Shown here in pieces: positions 30,805 through 44,057 of a stretch of 64,000 bases of DNA. The notes under the pieces were generated by a model that was not told the origin of the DNA, made no database searches, and worked only from the letters and a program-made list of their open reading frames with translations. The stretch is from Spiroplasma culicicola AES-1 (GTDB lineage: Bacteria; Bacillota_I; Bacilli_A; Mycoplasmatales; Mycoplasmataceae): assembly GCF_000565175.1 (NCBI RefSeq), contig NZ_CP006681.1, forward strand, positions 186,001-250,000, given 5' to 3'. The stretch's first letter is position 1. Each line of letters begins with the position of its first letter. A program made the position numbers and the translations under genes.

Positions 30805-31635
30805 ATATAAGTTTCATACATTTTCTAGTAAACAAGCAATAGTCATTGGTCCAACTCCTCCAGGAACTGGAGTAATTAGTTTGACAACTGGTTCAACTTC
30901 TTGAAAGTTAACATCTCCACAATATTTGCCCTCAACAAAATTTGCACCAACATCAATTACAACACTATTTGGATTTACAAAATCTTTTGTAATTAGATTA
31001 GCAAATCCAGCTGCAGATACAAGAATATCGGCATTACTTGCAATTTGAGCTAAATTTTTAGTTTTAGTATTGCAAATTGTAACAGTTGCTGATTTATTTA
31101 TTAACATATTTGCAAGGGGTTTTCCTACAATATTGCTACGCCCAATTATTACAACGTTAGCTCCAATTAAATTAATGTTTTTTCATTCTAATAATTTAAC
31201 AATTCCCAAAGGAGTTGCTGGAAAAATTGTAGAATTATTTAACATAACATTTCCTAAAGTTTTAGGACTAAAGCCATCAGCATCTTTATTTTGTGCAATT
31301 GTTTCATTGACAATTTGTGTATCAATATGATTTGGTAAAGGCAATTGTACAATTATTCCATCAACCAATTGGTTCTTATTCAATTCATCAATAACTTTTA
31401 ATAAATCTGATTGACTAATTCTGTCATCCAATTTTAAATGTTCATTTAACATTCCAATCTTTTCACATGACTTTAATTTATGCTTAATATATTTATTACT
31501 TGCTTGATTATCACCAACTTGAATAATAACAATTTTTGGAAGCCTTTTTTGTTGAATTTGTTCTATACTATGTTTGAGATTTGTAAGTAAATTATTAGAC
31601 AATTCTTTGCCATCAATTAGTTTATTTAGATTCAT
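30784..31635 (-). CDS. folD: Methylene-THF dehydrogenase / methenyl-THF cyclohydrolase
   Basis: 283-aa bifunctional folate enzyme interconverting 5,10-methylene-, methenyl- and 10-formyl-THF. The [13 protein letters not shown] stretch carries the catalytic Lys (YxxxK). [16 protein letters not shown] and the NAD(P)-site [10 protein letters not shown] are present. UGA-Trp occurs twice, including five codons after GPMTIACLL, so the protein extends to 30784. It is divergent from fhs, with which it forms the one-carbon pathway. Confidence 0.95.
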
Positions 31636-31722
31636 GATTGTAAATAGTCCTCCTTATAGTTTATAATTATAAAACGATTTAAGATATTTATTAATAGAAA
31701 GTATCTCTTAAAGGTGATTATA

Positions 31723-33288
31723 ATGGAAAAAATAATAGAACAATTAGAAAAATTAAATATCAAAAAAGAAGATTATGAGTTTTATGGTAAAAATATTGCC
31801 AAAATTAATTATAAAAATTATATGAACAAAACTCGTAGTGGAAAATTAATTTTAATGACTTCAATTAATCCAACACCAGCAGGAGAAGGAAAAACTACTA
31901 CTGCAATTGGATTAGCTGATGGGCTAAACTATATTGGTAAAAAAGCAATTTTAGCTTTACGTGAACCAAGTTTAGGACCAGTATTTGGTCGAAAAGGAAC
32001 AGCAACTGGAGGGGGAGAAAGCGAAGTCACTCCTGTTGATAAAATTAATTTACATTTTACAGGCGACATTCATGCAATTAGTACAGCCAATAATTTAATT
32101 GCAGCTTCAATTGATAATGTTATTTATTGAAAAAATGAATTAAATATTGATCCAAATAAAATTGTTTGAAAACGTTGTATGGATTTAAATGATCGCAGTT
32201 TAAGACAAATTGAAATAAAAATTACAAAAGATATTTCACGTAAAGAAGAATTTACAATTACTGCTGCAAGTAATATGATGACTATTTTAAGTCTTGCTAA
32301 AGATGAAGAAGATTTAAGATTAAGATTAGAAAATAGTTTAATTGCATATGATAAACAAGGCAAAGAAATATATTTAAAATCATTAAATATTACTGGAGCT
32401 GTTATGGCATTATTGGTTGAAGCAATTAAACCAAATTTTGTGCTTACAAAATATAATTCCCCAACATTAGTACATTGTGGTCCATTTGCCAATATTGCAA
32501 CAGGAACAAATTCAATTATTTCAACACAATTAGCGCTTCGTTTAGGAGACTATACAATTGTTGAATCTGGTTTTGGTAGTGATTTGGGATTTGAAAAATA
32601 TATAAATGTTATAAATCAACAAAATGATTTAATTCCCGATTGTGTAGTCATGGTTGTTACTTTAAGAGCCTTAAATTTACACAATGATTTTGACTTAAAC
32701 TTTGATCATTTAGAAAAACATTTGAAGCATGTTAGCCAATATCAATTAAATATGGTTGTTGCTATTAATTATATTGATGGAGATAGTGAAAAACAATTGC
32801 AACAATTGCAACAATGATTGACACAAAATGGCTATCAATGAGAAATGAATGAAGCTTATATTAAAGGAGCAAGTGGTGCTCAAAAATTGGCTCAAAAAGT
32901 TGTTGAGGTTTGTCAAAATAGTTTTGAGTTTAAACCTTTAATTGAAGTAAATGATTCAATTAAAGATAAAATTACAAAAATAACTAAAAACTTTTATTAT
33001 TTAGATCAAGTTAATTATTCTAAAGAAGCTCAAATACAAATTGAACAAATTTCAAAATCACAATATAAAGATTTACCATTATGTATGGTTAAATCTCACA
33101 GTGCCTTAGATGGAAATGAAAAGAACTTAGAAAATTATATAATGAACATAGAAGAGGTCAGAATAAATAGTGGTGCTAGATTTATTCTAGTATTTACAAA
33201 TAATGTTATGAGTATGCCTGGATTGGCAAAATATTCAAATGCAAATGATATTGATTTTATTGAAGGAAAAATTACTGGTTTAAAGTAG
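31723..33288 (+). CDS. fhs: Formate-tetrahydrofolate ligase
   Basis: 521 aa, making 10-formyl-THF from formate, ATP and THF. P-loop-like [11 protein letters not shown] near residue 46 and [14 protein letters not shown] are family hallmarks, and the length is near the usual 555. The start is ATG 31723 behind AAAGGTG; the GTG at 31714 is part of the RBS. It stands divergent from folD with about 87 bases between. Confidence 0.95.
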
Positions 33289-33365
33289 TTTTTTAAATTC
33301 ATATATTTATATCTGGCTAAATTATGTTTAAATAAATAAGAACTATAGATTTTAGGTGAACATAC

Positions 33366-35036
33366 ATGAGTTATTTAAATTTAAAAATTAAAGAAGTATT
33401 TGAACAAATTAAAGCCGACAAAAACTTACAAGGTGAAATAATTATTGAAAAACCAAGAGATGAAAAAAATGGGAATTTTTCAACGAACTTTGGATTAATT
33501 AATGCCAAAAAAAATAATAAAGTTCCTATGGATTTTGCCAATGAATTAAAAGAAGAATTGACAAAATACAGTGATATTTTTTCACAAATTAGTGTTGCAA
33601 AACCTGGTTTTATTAATATGAACATTAGTAATGAAAATATTAAATCAATTATAAGTGAAATATTGACTAAAAAAGCTCAATATGGAATGTGACCCAAAAA
33701 TAATTTTAAATATAATTTAGAATTAGTGTCTGCAAATCCAACTGGTTATTTACATGTTGGTCATGCAAGAAATGGTGCTATTGGAGATTCAACTGCAAGA
33801 ATTTTGAGAGCTGCTGGATATGAAGTTGAAACTGAATATTATACAAATGATGCAGGGAATCAAATTAATGTCGCTGCTTCAACTTTGTTTTATCATTATA
33901 AAGGATTGCAAAATGATTATCAATTAGAAACTCCAACTGAAATGTATGGGGGAGATATGTATGCAGAAGTTGCCAAAAATTTAGTTGATGAATTTGGTGA
34001 TAAATATATGAATTTAGAAATTATTGATAATAAAATTTCAGATCCACAAGTTCACGAAATCTTTAAACAAAAATCAATTTCATTATTTATGAAAGAAATC
34101 AAACAACAATTAAAGGACTTTGGTGTAGATATCCAATTATTTACTTCAGAAGCTTCAGTTTATGCAAATCATGACATTGAAAAAATGTTAGAGCTTTATA
34201 AATCTCATGATAAAGTTTATGAACTTGAAGATGCTTTATGATTAAAAACAACAGAATTTGGTGATGATAAAGATAGAGTTTTAGTAAAAGCAAATGGAGA
34301 TTATACTTACATTACTCCAGATATTGCTTGTCATAACGTTAGATTTAATAGAAGTAAAGCCAATAAATATGTAAATTTTTGAGGTGGCGATCACCATGGT
34401 TACATTAAAAGAATTAATGCAGGTCTTGCACTTTTAGGACATGAAGAAGGTTTATTAGATATTGATATGATTCAAATGGTACGTCTAATTAAAGATGGCG
34501 CTGAAATGAAAATGTCTAAAAGAAGAGGAACAGCTGTTTGATTAATTGATTTACTTGAAATGGTTGGAAAAGATTCATTAAGATACTTTTTATTATCAAA
34601 AGCACCTTCAAGTCATATGGACTTTGATATTGATGTTGCTTTACAAAAAAACAGTACTAATCCAATTTATTACATTAACTATGCAACTGCTAGATGTAAT
34701 AATGTTTTGAAAAAAGCAAAAGATAATAATATTAAAATTGATTCAACCATTGCTTCAGATTTACTTGTAAATGAAAAAGAATTAAACTTAGCTGTTATTT
34801 TAGATTCATTTGACTTAACAATTAAAGCCGCTGCAGAACATAGATTGCCAAATATTATTTGTGATTTTACATATAATTTGGCTAAAAAATTCCATTCATA
34901 CTATGCAGAAGTTAAAATCATTGATGAAGATAATTTAGAGTTATCAAAACAAAGAATTGCTTTTGTAGAAGCAATTTATATTGTTTTATCAAATGCACTT
35001 GAATTATTAGGAATTGATGTTGTAAATAACATGTAA
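33366..35036 (+). CDS. argS: Arginyl-tRNA synthetase
   Basis: 556-aa class I synthetase. The N-terminal Add-1 domain (residues 1-110) is followed by [16 protein letters not shown] with the HIGH motif HVGH. A KMSKRRG motif follows near residue 380, then the helical anticodon-binding domain. UGA-Trp occurs several times. The RBS is AGGTGA. The gene is followed at once by a terminator. Confidence 0.96.
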
Positions 35037-35061
35037 AAAACTGTCATTGGCAGTTTTTTAT
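35035..35061 (+). terminator. Rho-independent terminator
   Basis: AAAAACTG pairs with CAGTTTTT around TCATTGG, directly after the argS stop. Confidence 0.8.
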
Positions 35062-35148
35062 TTTGAAATTTATTTTCTAAAATTTAGAGAAAATTAATTT
35101 CAATTCCACTCAATTAAAATTAAATTGTGATTTTAAAAGTGAGGTTAT

Positions 35149-36132
35149 ATGAAAAAGTATAAATATAATATAGCAATCCTATTTCTAATAATATTATTAT
35201 TTCCGTGAATATATTTTAGATCTAAAAAGGCTTTTAAAACCTTTTCATCATTTTGTTATAGTTATCCAAGAGAAGGTCTTGTTGATGGTGTTGAGTTTAA
35301 TAGTATTGATACATTTTACAATGACATAAAAAACAAGAATATGAAACCTTCAAAAATCACAATAACAGACTTAACAGAACAAGTTATTTACGACAAACAA
35401 AATCGTCAAATAAGTTGTTTAAAATTGGTGAACAAAACATCAAATAAGTGGGTAATTGGTCTTCATGGATGAACGGAAAATAAATATTTAGCTTTAAGGT
35501 TAGTAGAACATTACTGATTAAATGGCTATAATGTTTTGACCTTTGACTCATTTGCACATGGAAAAACTTATGGTCAAAAAACAGACATAGGTTTATCTAC
35601 TATAAAAATAATCGATACATTGATTGAACATTTGTTTGATCAATATGAAGTTAAGAGTATTGGATTAATTGGCAATAGTATGGGAGCTTCAACCTCTGTT
35701 TTATATGGTCAAAAAGGATTATATAAAAATCAAATAAAATGGATAATTGCAGATTGTGGTTTTGATAATATTATTTATCAATATCGCCATTATGTAAGTC
35801 AAAATATTGTGAAGCAAAAATGATGAACTTGTACATTATTTTTTGGACTTAAATTTAATCGTCAAACAAAAACTAAACAAACCAGATATGATGTTGTCAA
35901 AGATATAAAAAAATCAAAAATGGCACACTATTTTATTCATGGTTTAAACGATACTTTTATTCCTTATTCAATGAGCGAAAGAATGTATAGACAAAAAATT
36001 AAAGGCGAACAAGAAATTTATTCAAAATTGTGATTAACACCAGGTTCAGAACACGTCAATAGTATTGTCGATCATACAAATGAATATATCAAAAATACTC
36101 TTTTATTTAGTAATGAAAGTGAGAACATTTAA
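35149..36132 (+). CDS. Membrane-anchored alpha/beta hydrolase
   Basis: 327 aa. A single N-terminal membrane segment (about residues 7-23) precedes an alpha/beta-hydrolase fold. The oxyanion-side motif is GLHGWTENK, the nucleophile Ser is in GNSMGAS near residue 177, the acid Asp is probably in HGLNDTFIP, and His in SEHVNS near the end. This matches the mollicute lipase/esterase-like or BEM46-like group. The substrate is unknown. RBS AGTGAGG; it is one base from the next gene, so the two are probably cotranscribed. Confidence 0.8.
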
Positions 36133-36133
36133 T

Positions 36134-37549
36134 ATGTCTTTAAATAAAAAGTTTGGCTTTTGATCAACATTGATGATGATGTTGTCAGCAACTCTTGGAG
36201 TTAGCCTTTTAGTATCGTTTAATTTAGTATTTAATATGGCTCAAATGAATCCTATCTTGATGATTCTAGCTTGAGTAATTGGGGGAATTATAATTCTTCC
36301 TGAAACTTTTTTAATGGTTGAACCTTCAATTTCATTTAATGAAAGTGGAACTTCATATGCATGAATTAGAAGAGCACAATGAAAATCTATTGGATTTTCA
36401 TTTGGATGAATTTTAAATACATTAGTTTCTGCAACAGCTGTTGCAAGTAGTTGTGCTTCAGTATCAAATTTAATTGTTGGATTTATTGGTTTTGGTGACC
36501 AAGTTAGTGCAACAGTTATTATGATAATTCAAAAATCAATTGCATTAGGATTATTATTTGCAATTGGTGCAATGCTAATGTTTGTAAAAAATGCAACGAC
36601 AGTTTCACAATTTGTTGCAACATTTTTTTCAACATTACCAATTTTGGTAGTTTTAATTACAGCAATAGTTTTAGGTTCTATTAAAGATGGAGTATTGGGA
36701 GATTCTTCAATTAATGAAAATCTTGGACAAGTATATCTTTCTTCAATTGTAATGATTCCTGCAATTGCAATGACAACATTTGCATATTCAGGAGTTGAAG
36801 CACCAACTTATATTGTTGAAGAAATTAAAAATCCTGAAAAAAATTTACCTAAAGCAATTATTATTGGAACAATTATAGTAATTGTAGTTTATGTAATCTA
36901 TGCATTTGCTTTATTAACACTAACAACGACTCAAGATGAAATGGCAGGGGGATCTGCTATGAGCATGATGTCAAAAGTCCCTGACTGAGTAAAAATGATG
37001 TTCAATATTTTTGCAATTGTATTATTTATTGCATCAATCAATACATTTTTAGTTTATCAATCAAGATTAATATATAAAATGGCTGAAAGTGGAGATTGTT
37101 TTAGTGTATTTACAAAAACCACTAAATCTACTCAACAACCTTATTTAGCAATGCTTTTATTAATGGCATTTGCTTCATTTTATGTATTATTTCACCAAAT
37201 AATTGATATGCTTCAATATTTTTCATTAGCAGTTAGCTTTTTAAAAATGTTAATGGTATCTGCAATTATTAAATTGCGTTTAAAAGATAAAGACTATAAA
37301 AAAGTTTATAAAGACTGAGTATTTTGATGCTTAGTTGTGACTGCATATGCAACTTGTCTATTGACTCTAATGGGGGCAATGTATGGAGCATACTTGCAAA
37401 TTCAAGCTTATGGAATTGTTGAAATTTGAAAACCGCTTGTAACATTTACAATTATCTTTGGATTTATTATTGGAGGTTTTGTAAAAACAAAACTTGAAAA
37501 GAAAAGAATTCAAAATAAAAAAATTCAAAATAAAAAAATAGTAGAATAA
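36134..37549 (+). CDS. Amino acid permease of the APC superfamily
   Basis: 471 aa, about twelve membrane helices. A glycine-rich first helix (MMLSATLGVSLL), FAYSGVEAPTYIVEEIKNPEKNLPK-type central block (the APC signature of an amine/amino acid transporter), and a basic C-terminal tail with a short repeated KIQNK. Several UGA-Trp. The stop lies within the loop of a bidirectional terminator. The exact amino acid substrate is not evident. Confidence 0.85.
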
Positions 37550-37563
37550 TCTACTATTTTTTT
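37536..37563. terminator. Bidirectional terminator between permease and nox
   Basis: AAATAGTAGA pairs with TCTACTATTT around ATAA, with T or A runs on both sides. The permease stop codon is in the loop. Confidence 0.82.
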
Positions 37564-37571
37564 ATATTTAA

Positions 37572-38930
37572 TTATTTTTTGAAGTAGTTTAATCCAAGAA
37601 CTTCTAAACCAGCTAATGTAATAAAGTTATATGGTTTATTAAAGTGAGGCAAGAAGAAGATATCAACTAATGGTAATTCATCAATTGTTAAACCTTTTTG
37701 TACTGCTAATGCAAACATATACATTACTTCAGTATGGTTATTTTGTGATGCAACTTGTGCTCCAACAATTCTTCTTGATTCTTTTTCTCAAACAATTTTG
37801 ATGTATACATCTTTGTAAGTTGACATAAATTCAGGTCTATCTGAATCTTTAAACATTTTTTCTTCAACTTCGATTCCAAAAGCATCTGCTGCATTTTTTG
37901 ATAATCCTACAGCGGCCATTTTTCATCCAAATACTTCAATTCCGTTTGCTCCAGTAAATCCTGGACCTTCTAATGCATTTCCTTTAACAATATTTACTGC
38001 AGCCATGATTCCAGTTCTTACAGCAGTAGTTGCTAAAGCAATTTGCATATCTTTTTTCATTGAAGCATTGTAAACTTGTGAACAATCTCCAACAGCATAA
38101 ATATCTGCATTTGATGTTTGAGCAAATTCGTTAGTTTTAATTGCTCCTCTTTCATCTAAATCTACAATTCCTTTTAATTGTTCAGTTTGAGGTTTAACTC
38201 CAACTGAAAATACTACGTAATCAACTTCGATTTCACCTTTATCTGTAATAACTTTAGTTACTTTTCCATTTTCACCTTCGAATTTAACAACTTTTTGATT
38301 TAAAGCAACGTTTACTCCGTTTGCTTTCATTTCATTTTCCACTAATGAAGTAAATTCGTGATCATAATATACAGGCATAATTCTGTCGGCAATATCCACT
38401 AAAGTAACTTCTTTTCCAGCTTCTTTAAATGCATCAACTAATTCAACACCGATGTATCCAGCACCAATTACTGCAATTTTTTTAATATCTTTATTATTGT
38501 TTGCAGCTTTAATAGCTTGAGCATGGTGATAGTTTTTACAGATTTGAACGCCTTCTAAATCAATACCTTCAATTGGAGGCACGATTGGTCATGTTCCTGT
38601 AGCAATAACTAATTTATCATAGTTATCATCAAATTCTTTTCCAGTTTTTAAGTCTCTAACCTTAACAGTTTTATTGTTAGCATCAATTGAAACTCATTCA
38701 TGTTCCATTTTTACATTTATGCCTTCTTCTTTTAAAATTTCAGGGTTAGCATAGAATAATCCATTTGGATCTTTTACTTCGCCTTTCACTCATAAGGCAA
38801 TTCCACAACCTAAGAAAGAAATGTTATCATTTCTATCATAAGTTACGACTTCCATGTCTGGGTTTAGTCTTTTTAAAGTTCTAACAGTTGTAGTTCCAGC
38901 ATGGTTTGTACCTATAACAATAGTTTTCAT
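37572..38930 (-). CDS. nox: NADH oxidase (FAD/NAD-linked, CoA-disulfide reductase family)
   Basis: 452 aa. FAD-binding start KTIVIGTNHAGTT, redox-active Cys42 in SFLGCGIAL (the single Cys typical of water-forming Nox), an NAD Rossmann motif VIGAGYIGVE, and the DIYAVGDCSQV FAD signature. It regenerates NAD from NADH with oxygen. The RBS is AGAGGAGAG. A -10 element (TATAAT) lies upstream in the 130-base gap after the FtsX gene. Confidence 0.93.
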
Positions 38931-39058
38931 TTTTATATCTCTCCTCTAATTTATTTATTTTACTATATTATAATAATATATTATTAGTGGAAAAATATTG
39001 TTAATTTAATTTAATGTTTAAAAATTATTCCACTAATTAGTCTTTTTTAAAAGAATAT

Positions 39059-40336
39059 TTATGATTTATTTTTAATTCTATTAAAGAATAGACAAGGAAT
39101 AATTATATTAATAGACATTGTTACAAGACTTAAAATTAATCAGAAATTATAGTCATTTACAATAAAACTATGTTTTCAAATTACAGCTTGAAACAAACTT
39201 GGAATAAAACCAAATAAATATTCAAGAATTAGAATGAATAAGGACTCAACTAGTAATGTTAAACAAATTTTTCATTTCTCTAATCCGATTCTGTATAAAT
39301 TATTATTACTTGAAATTTGATCTTCAAAGTATAAATATAGATTGTTAAAGATTAAAATTATGCTATATAAAGAAATAAATACTGCAAGTACTACTGAAGC
39401 ATCAAGTAATGAATAATAATAAATTTCATTTAACGGATCTGCGTTATAAATAGTGTCATTGGCAGTTGGAACTAATGAATTTACACCAAAATTTAAAAAT
39501 GAATAAGTAATTATTATTAATAAAAATATTTCAAAATTTTTATTGGTATTTTCTTTTAGACGATTAAAAATTAGTTTTAAGAATAATACTTTAGAAAATA
39601 TTTTAGACATTACTCATCAAATGCTAAATAAGATATATTTTCCTAAACATTGCATTGCGATGAAAAAGAAGATACCTCCAAAAAGATATAAAACAACTTC
39701 ATCAAAGAAAATAATCAAAGTAATGTATGAAGCTAAAAAAATTAAACCAATTATAATAGTAAAAATGTGTTTCTTTTTAAACTTTTCTAATGTTAGATTT
39801 AAGTTTGACATTGAAATATTTTTAAGGTTACTAGTTGCAGAATCAAATACTTTCATTAAAAATAAACTAGCAACTATGGTAAAAGGAATCAGTAGAGCAA
39901 AATAGTTGACAATTTTATATTCTGGTCCTATTACATTATGACTTGTAAATAATTTAATAATTCAATTTGTTGCTATAATGTTGAAACCAAAACCAATAAT
40001 GATGGCAATAGCCATTAATGATAAGAATTCCAATAGAAGTGCTTTATAAATTTGATTATGACTTATACCTATAATTCTTAAATTAATAAGTGTTTTTTCG
40101 CGTACTTTAAAGTTCATTTTAATGATTCTGATAGTTAGTATTATTGCCATTAAAGCGGTTACTGATGGAATAATAATAAATACTAAAGTTGCATGGTTAG
40201 TTTCAATTTCATTTAAAAAAATAGACAAAAATAAATTTAACGATGACATTAACACTATTACAGTAATAATAAAAGTAAATAAAATAATGATATTAGATTT
40301 AAAATAAAGCTTAAAAAAATTAATTGCTAATTTCAT
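39059..40336 (-). CDS. FtsX-like ABC transporter permease
   Basis: 425-aa membrane protein. The first helix (residues 15-40), a pair near 50-75 and 105-125, several central helices and a C-terminal group resemble the duplicated FtsX/MacB permease fold. UGA-Trp at several places. Its start overlaps the ATPase gene by 17 bases. The pair is an export or lipoprotein-handling type of ABC system. The inverted repeat ATTAGTGGAA/TTCCACTAAT beyond its stop (38983-39039) may terminate it. Confidence 0.75.
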
Positions 40337-41039
40337 TATGCAGACTTTCTAATTTATTTAAAATTTGCTTTTCAGTTAAATCTTGAGTATTTACAATATC
40401 ATTAATATTTTTATTATTTAAAAAAATTATTTTATTCGTTTGTAGTGCCACATAGGGGTCATGGGTTACGATGATTAATGTTTTTGAAAATTCTTGTGCA
40501 TTTTTTACTAATTCATTGATTATTTCATTTCTTGTTAAAGGATCAAGAGCACCTGTGGGTTCATCTGCAAAAATTAATTTATTGTTTCCTATGATACTCC
40601 TAGCAATGGCCACACGTTGTTTTTGCCCTCCACTAAGTTGGGTTATTTTATTTTTTAAAATTTTGTCTATTCTTAATTTTTTTATAAGTAAATCAACTTT
40701 CGCTTTATCAATACTAATTTTGTTAATATCTTCAATAAAAGTTATGTTGTCTCTTACTGATAAAAAATCAACTAATTTATAATCTTGAAAGATATATCCT
40801 ATGTTTTGAGATCTAAATTTTGTTAATTGTGAACCTTTTAAAGTATTGATTAAAACTTCATTAATATTGACAGTTCCTGAATTTATTTCTTCTAAACCAG
40901 ACATAATATTTAGTAAAGTTGTTTTTCCAACACCACTATTTCCCATAATGGCTATAATTTCATTTTCTTGGATTTCTAAATTAATATTTTCTAATATTTT
41001 ATTTTTTGTTACATCTTTTAATTCAATTATTTTTTTCAT
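40320..41039 (-). CDS. ABC transporter ATP-binding protein, LolD/MacB type
   Basis: 239 aa with all motifs intact: Walker A GNSGVGKTT, Q-loop YIFQDYKL, signature LSGGQKQR, Walker B LIFADEPTGALD, H-loop VTHDP. The GALD and FQDY variants place it with the LolD/FtsE/MacB group, which pairs with FtsX-like permeases, as here. Confidence 0.92.
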   Translation of the reverse strand: MKKIIELKDVTKNKILENINLEIQENEIIAIMGNSGVGKTTLLNIMSGLEEINSGTVNINEVLINTLKGSQLTKFRSQNIGYIFQDYKLVDFLSVRDNITFIEDINKISIDKAKVDLLIKKLRIDKILKNKITQLSGGQKQRVAIARSIIGNNKLIFADEPTGALDPLTRNEIINELVKNAQEFSKTLIIVTHDPYVALQTNKIIFLNNKNINDIVNTQDLTEKQILNKLESLHNEISN

Positions 41040-41122
41040 TTTTTACCTCTATCTAAATTTTTATAAATTTTATATTTTTGTAATTAAAAAATTTTTAGAT
41101 TTTATTCTAAAATTTATAAAAC

Positions 41123-41629
41123 TTAGATAGTTGTATTACCCAATAAGTATTTCTTATTTTGATATAAGATATTTATTTTTGCAGTTTGTAAATATGAAAG
41201 TAACGTGTACTTCTTATTATTAATAATTATTGTTGATTCTACTTGAATATCATTTTCTTGCTTATTTTTATTTAATATAAAAATAATTAGACTAGTTTGT
41301 CATATAAAAAAATTGAAAGTTATTAGTTTAATCAAAACCAAAATTTTAATTAAACTAATAATATTGCTATTAGTTTTTAATAGAAAATTAAGGCTTAATA
41401 TAAAGAATAGATAACCAAATGTTAATATAAGACTTATTATAGATAAGACTAAAAAGGTTTTAGTTAGTGTTTTCAATCTATTTTTAGTAAATAAAATTTT
41501 TATAAGAGTTTTAATTACTATGAAAAATAAATAACCAATCAAAAATAACCCAATTAAATTAGTTACATATAAAAAAAGTAAAATGATTTGCCAAGTTAAT
41601 CAGTTATTTTTTAATTTTGATTGTAGCAT
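41123..41629 (-). CDS. Hypothetical membrane protein
   Basis: 168 aa, unknown. Three to four hydrophobic helices in residues 15-120 and a short soluble tail (VESTIIINNKKYTLLSYLQ) of about 45 residues. UGA-Trp codons near residues 10 and 110. The RBS is AAAGGAGTAATA. It is first in a minus-strand operon with the LolD/FtsX-type pair and may be an accessory of that transporter. Confidence 0.7.
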
Positions 41630-41718
41630 ACTATTACTCCTTTTAATTTCATAAAATATATAATAACATATATTATTTAGTTTTTTCTTGTAAAATATTT
41701 AATAAAGAGGTAGTTAAT

Positions 41719-42435
41719 ATGTTTTTGAGAAGCACAACTGATTTAAATTATTATTTAAAACGTTCAAACTTTATTAAATATTTGGATGAAGATAATATAA
41801 GTTATAAAACTAAATGATATATAAGAAAACTTGAAAAGAAAATTGCTGATCGCAGTGTTTTTAATAGTTTTAAATACTGAGTTTTATGAAGATGAATCAA
41901 TAAAAATTTCGAGTTTAGTGAGAGGTTTAGTGTAAAATTAAAAAGAAATATTAAGAAACTACATTTAAATTTAAATTATCGTGAAGAAAACTTTATCAAT
42001 GAACTTGATGAATTATTATTTAATTCATGACGTCCATTAAAAGAGTTTCCTGTTAAATTTGAGTTAGAAAAAAAAGAGAAAATAAATTTACTACAGTCAA
42101 ATGTTAATGTCCATAAAATTTTAAAAGATGATAAGTTAGAAATGCAAGGCAAATATGATTTGTATTTTTCAAATAAAAAGATTTATTTAACAAATGAAAA
42201 ACAAAAAATAAGTCGTCAATTCTTGTACAGTGATATTAAAGCTGTCGATGTTAAACGTTATGGTACAATTATCAACGTAAGTGAAGAAGTTTATTTATTT
42301 AGGGGAAAAAACAGAATACTAACATATGTTCTTTTGCAAAGAATGATACCAAGTATGAAGTTAAATATTGAACAAATAGTTAATTTATATGATTATTTTG
42401 ATTATTGAAATACACTATTAAATAAATTTAATTAG
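41719..42435 (+). CDS. Hypothetical cytoplasmic protein
   Basis: 238 aa. Residues 1-130 are helical and basic. Residues 135-200 are beta-rich (YDLYFSNKKIYLTNEK; SDIKAVDVKRYGTIINV) and could form a PH/GRAM-like barrel. No signal peptide. RBS GAGGTAG. It is followed after 19 bases by nagB, possibly in one transcript. Function not recognised. Confidence 0.72.
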
Positions 42436-42454
42436 AAAAAGGGGTACACACATT

Positions 42455-43180
42455 ATGAATATTATTATTGTAGACAACAATCAAGAAGTAGGCTCAACTA
42501 CTGGAGAAATGATTTTAGAAAAAGTAAGACAAAATCCAAATACAATTTTGGGATTGGCAACAGGAAGTTCACCAATTTCAACATATGAATATGTTGTGAA
42601 CAAAACTGAACAAGAAAATATTGATTGATCAAATGTTATTACATTTAATTTAGATGAATACAAAGGATTAGCTCCAGAACATGACCAATCATACAGATAC
42701 TTTATGAATGAAAAGTTATTTGACAAAATTAATATTAAAAAAGAAAATACATTTGTTCCAAGTGGATTAATTGATACAGACGAAGAAGCAAATAAATATG
42801 ATGATTTAATTGCTTCAAAAGGTGGAATTGATCTTCAATTATTGGGAATTGGAACAAATGGTCACATTGGATTTAATGAGCCAGGAACAAGTTTTGATTC
42901 AATTACTTCAATTGTTGACTTAACAAAATCAACAATTGAAGCTAATGCAAGATTCTTTGCAAGTGAAGCAGATGTACCTACTCAAGCAATTTCAATGGGA
43001 TTAAACTCAATTATGCAAGCAAAAGAAATTGTTTTAATTGCAATTGGAGCAAATAAAGCTGAAGCAATTTATGAATTAGCAAGAGGAAAATTCTCACCAG
43101 AATGACCATGTACTATTTTACAAAACCATCCAAACGTAACTTTAGTTTTAGACCAAGAAGCTGCAAGTAAATTACAATAA
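42455..43180 (+). CDS. nagB: Glucosamine-6-phosphate deaminase
   Basis: 241 aa. Converts glucosamine 6-phosphate to fructose 6-phosphate and ammonia, feeding glycolysis. Family blocks: GLATGSSP, FNLDEYKGL, the catalytic-site GIGTNGHIGFNEPG and a late LQNHPNVTL. RBS AAAAGGGG. Ends with a strong terminator. Confidence 0.95.
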
Positions 43181-43187
43181 TTTATAG

Positions 43188-43217
43188 AAAACACTCTTTT
43201 AAAAAGAGTGTTTTTAT
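43188..43217 (+). terminator. Rho-independent terminator
   Basis: AAACACTCTTTT pairs with AAAAGAGTGTTT, then TTTA. It ends the nagB transcript. Confidence 0.85.
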
Positions 43218-43308
43218 ATTTTTTGCTATTTCATAATTTCATTTTCTCTAAGTTTTGTAAGAGCATAATGTTAAAATTTTAAAGTATAGTAAATAGGAGT
43301 GGAAAAAA

Positions 43309-44049
43309 ATGAGAAAACAAATTATTGTTGGAAACTGAAAAATGTTTAAAACAAATTCACAAGCAGTGGAATTTGTAAAAAATATTGATTCACAAGTTGA
43401 ATCAAATTCAAACTTAATAGCGGGGATTGCAGCACCAGCTGTAATGTTAAGTGATTTAACAAAAGTTGCAAAAAACATTAAAATTGCAGCACAAAACTGT
43501 TACTTTGAAGCTGAAGGGGCTTATACTGGAGAAATTTCAATTCCAATGTTAAAAGATATTAACGTTGAGTACGTTGTAATTGGACATTCTGAAAGAAGAG
43601 ATATTTTTGGAGAAACAGATCAAATGATTAATTCAAAAGTATTAGCATTATTAAATAATCAAATGACTCCAATCTTATGTTGTGGAGAAAGCTTAGAAAT
43701 TTATGAAGCTGGAACAACAATGGAACATGTTAAAGCTCAATTAAATGCAAATTTAAATGGAGTTAGTGCACAAGATATGACAAAAGTAGTTATTGCATAT
43801 GAACCAATCTGAGCAATAGGAACTGGAAAAGTTGCTACACCTGAAATTGCACAAGAAGTATGTAAAAACATTAGAGAACATATTGCAAGTATGTACAATC
43901 AAGAAGTAGCAAATGAAGTTCTAATTCAATATGGTGGAAGTGTTAAACCAGAAAACATTAAAGATATTTTAGATCAAGCAGATATCGATGGTGCATTAGT
44001 TGGTGGAGCTTCATTAGTTGAAGAATCATACTTAGGATTAATTAAATAA
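43309..44049 (+). CDS. tpiA: Triosephosphate isomerase
   Basis: 246 aa, the usual length. Lys11 in VGNWKMF, the electrophile His in IGHSERR, the catalytic Glu in AYEPIWAIGTGK and the phosphate loop YGGSVKPEN are all present. RBS AGGAGTGG. First of a three-gene run with a HAD phosphatase and gpmI. Confidence 0.97.
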
Positions 44050-44057
44050 TTTATAAG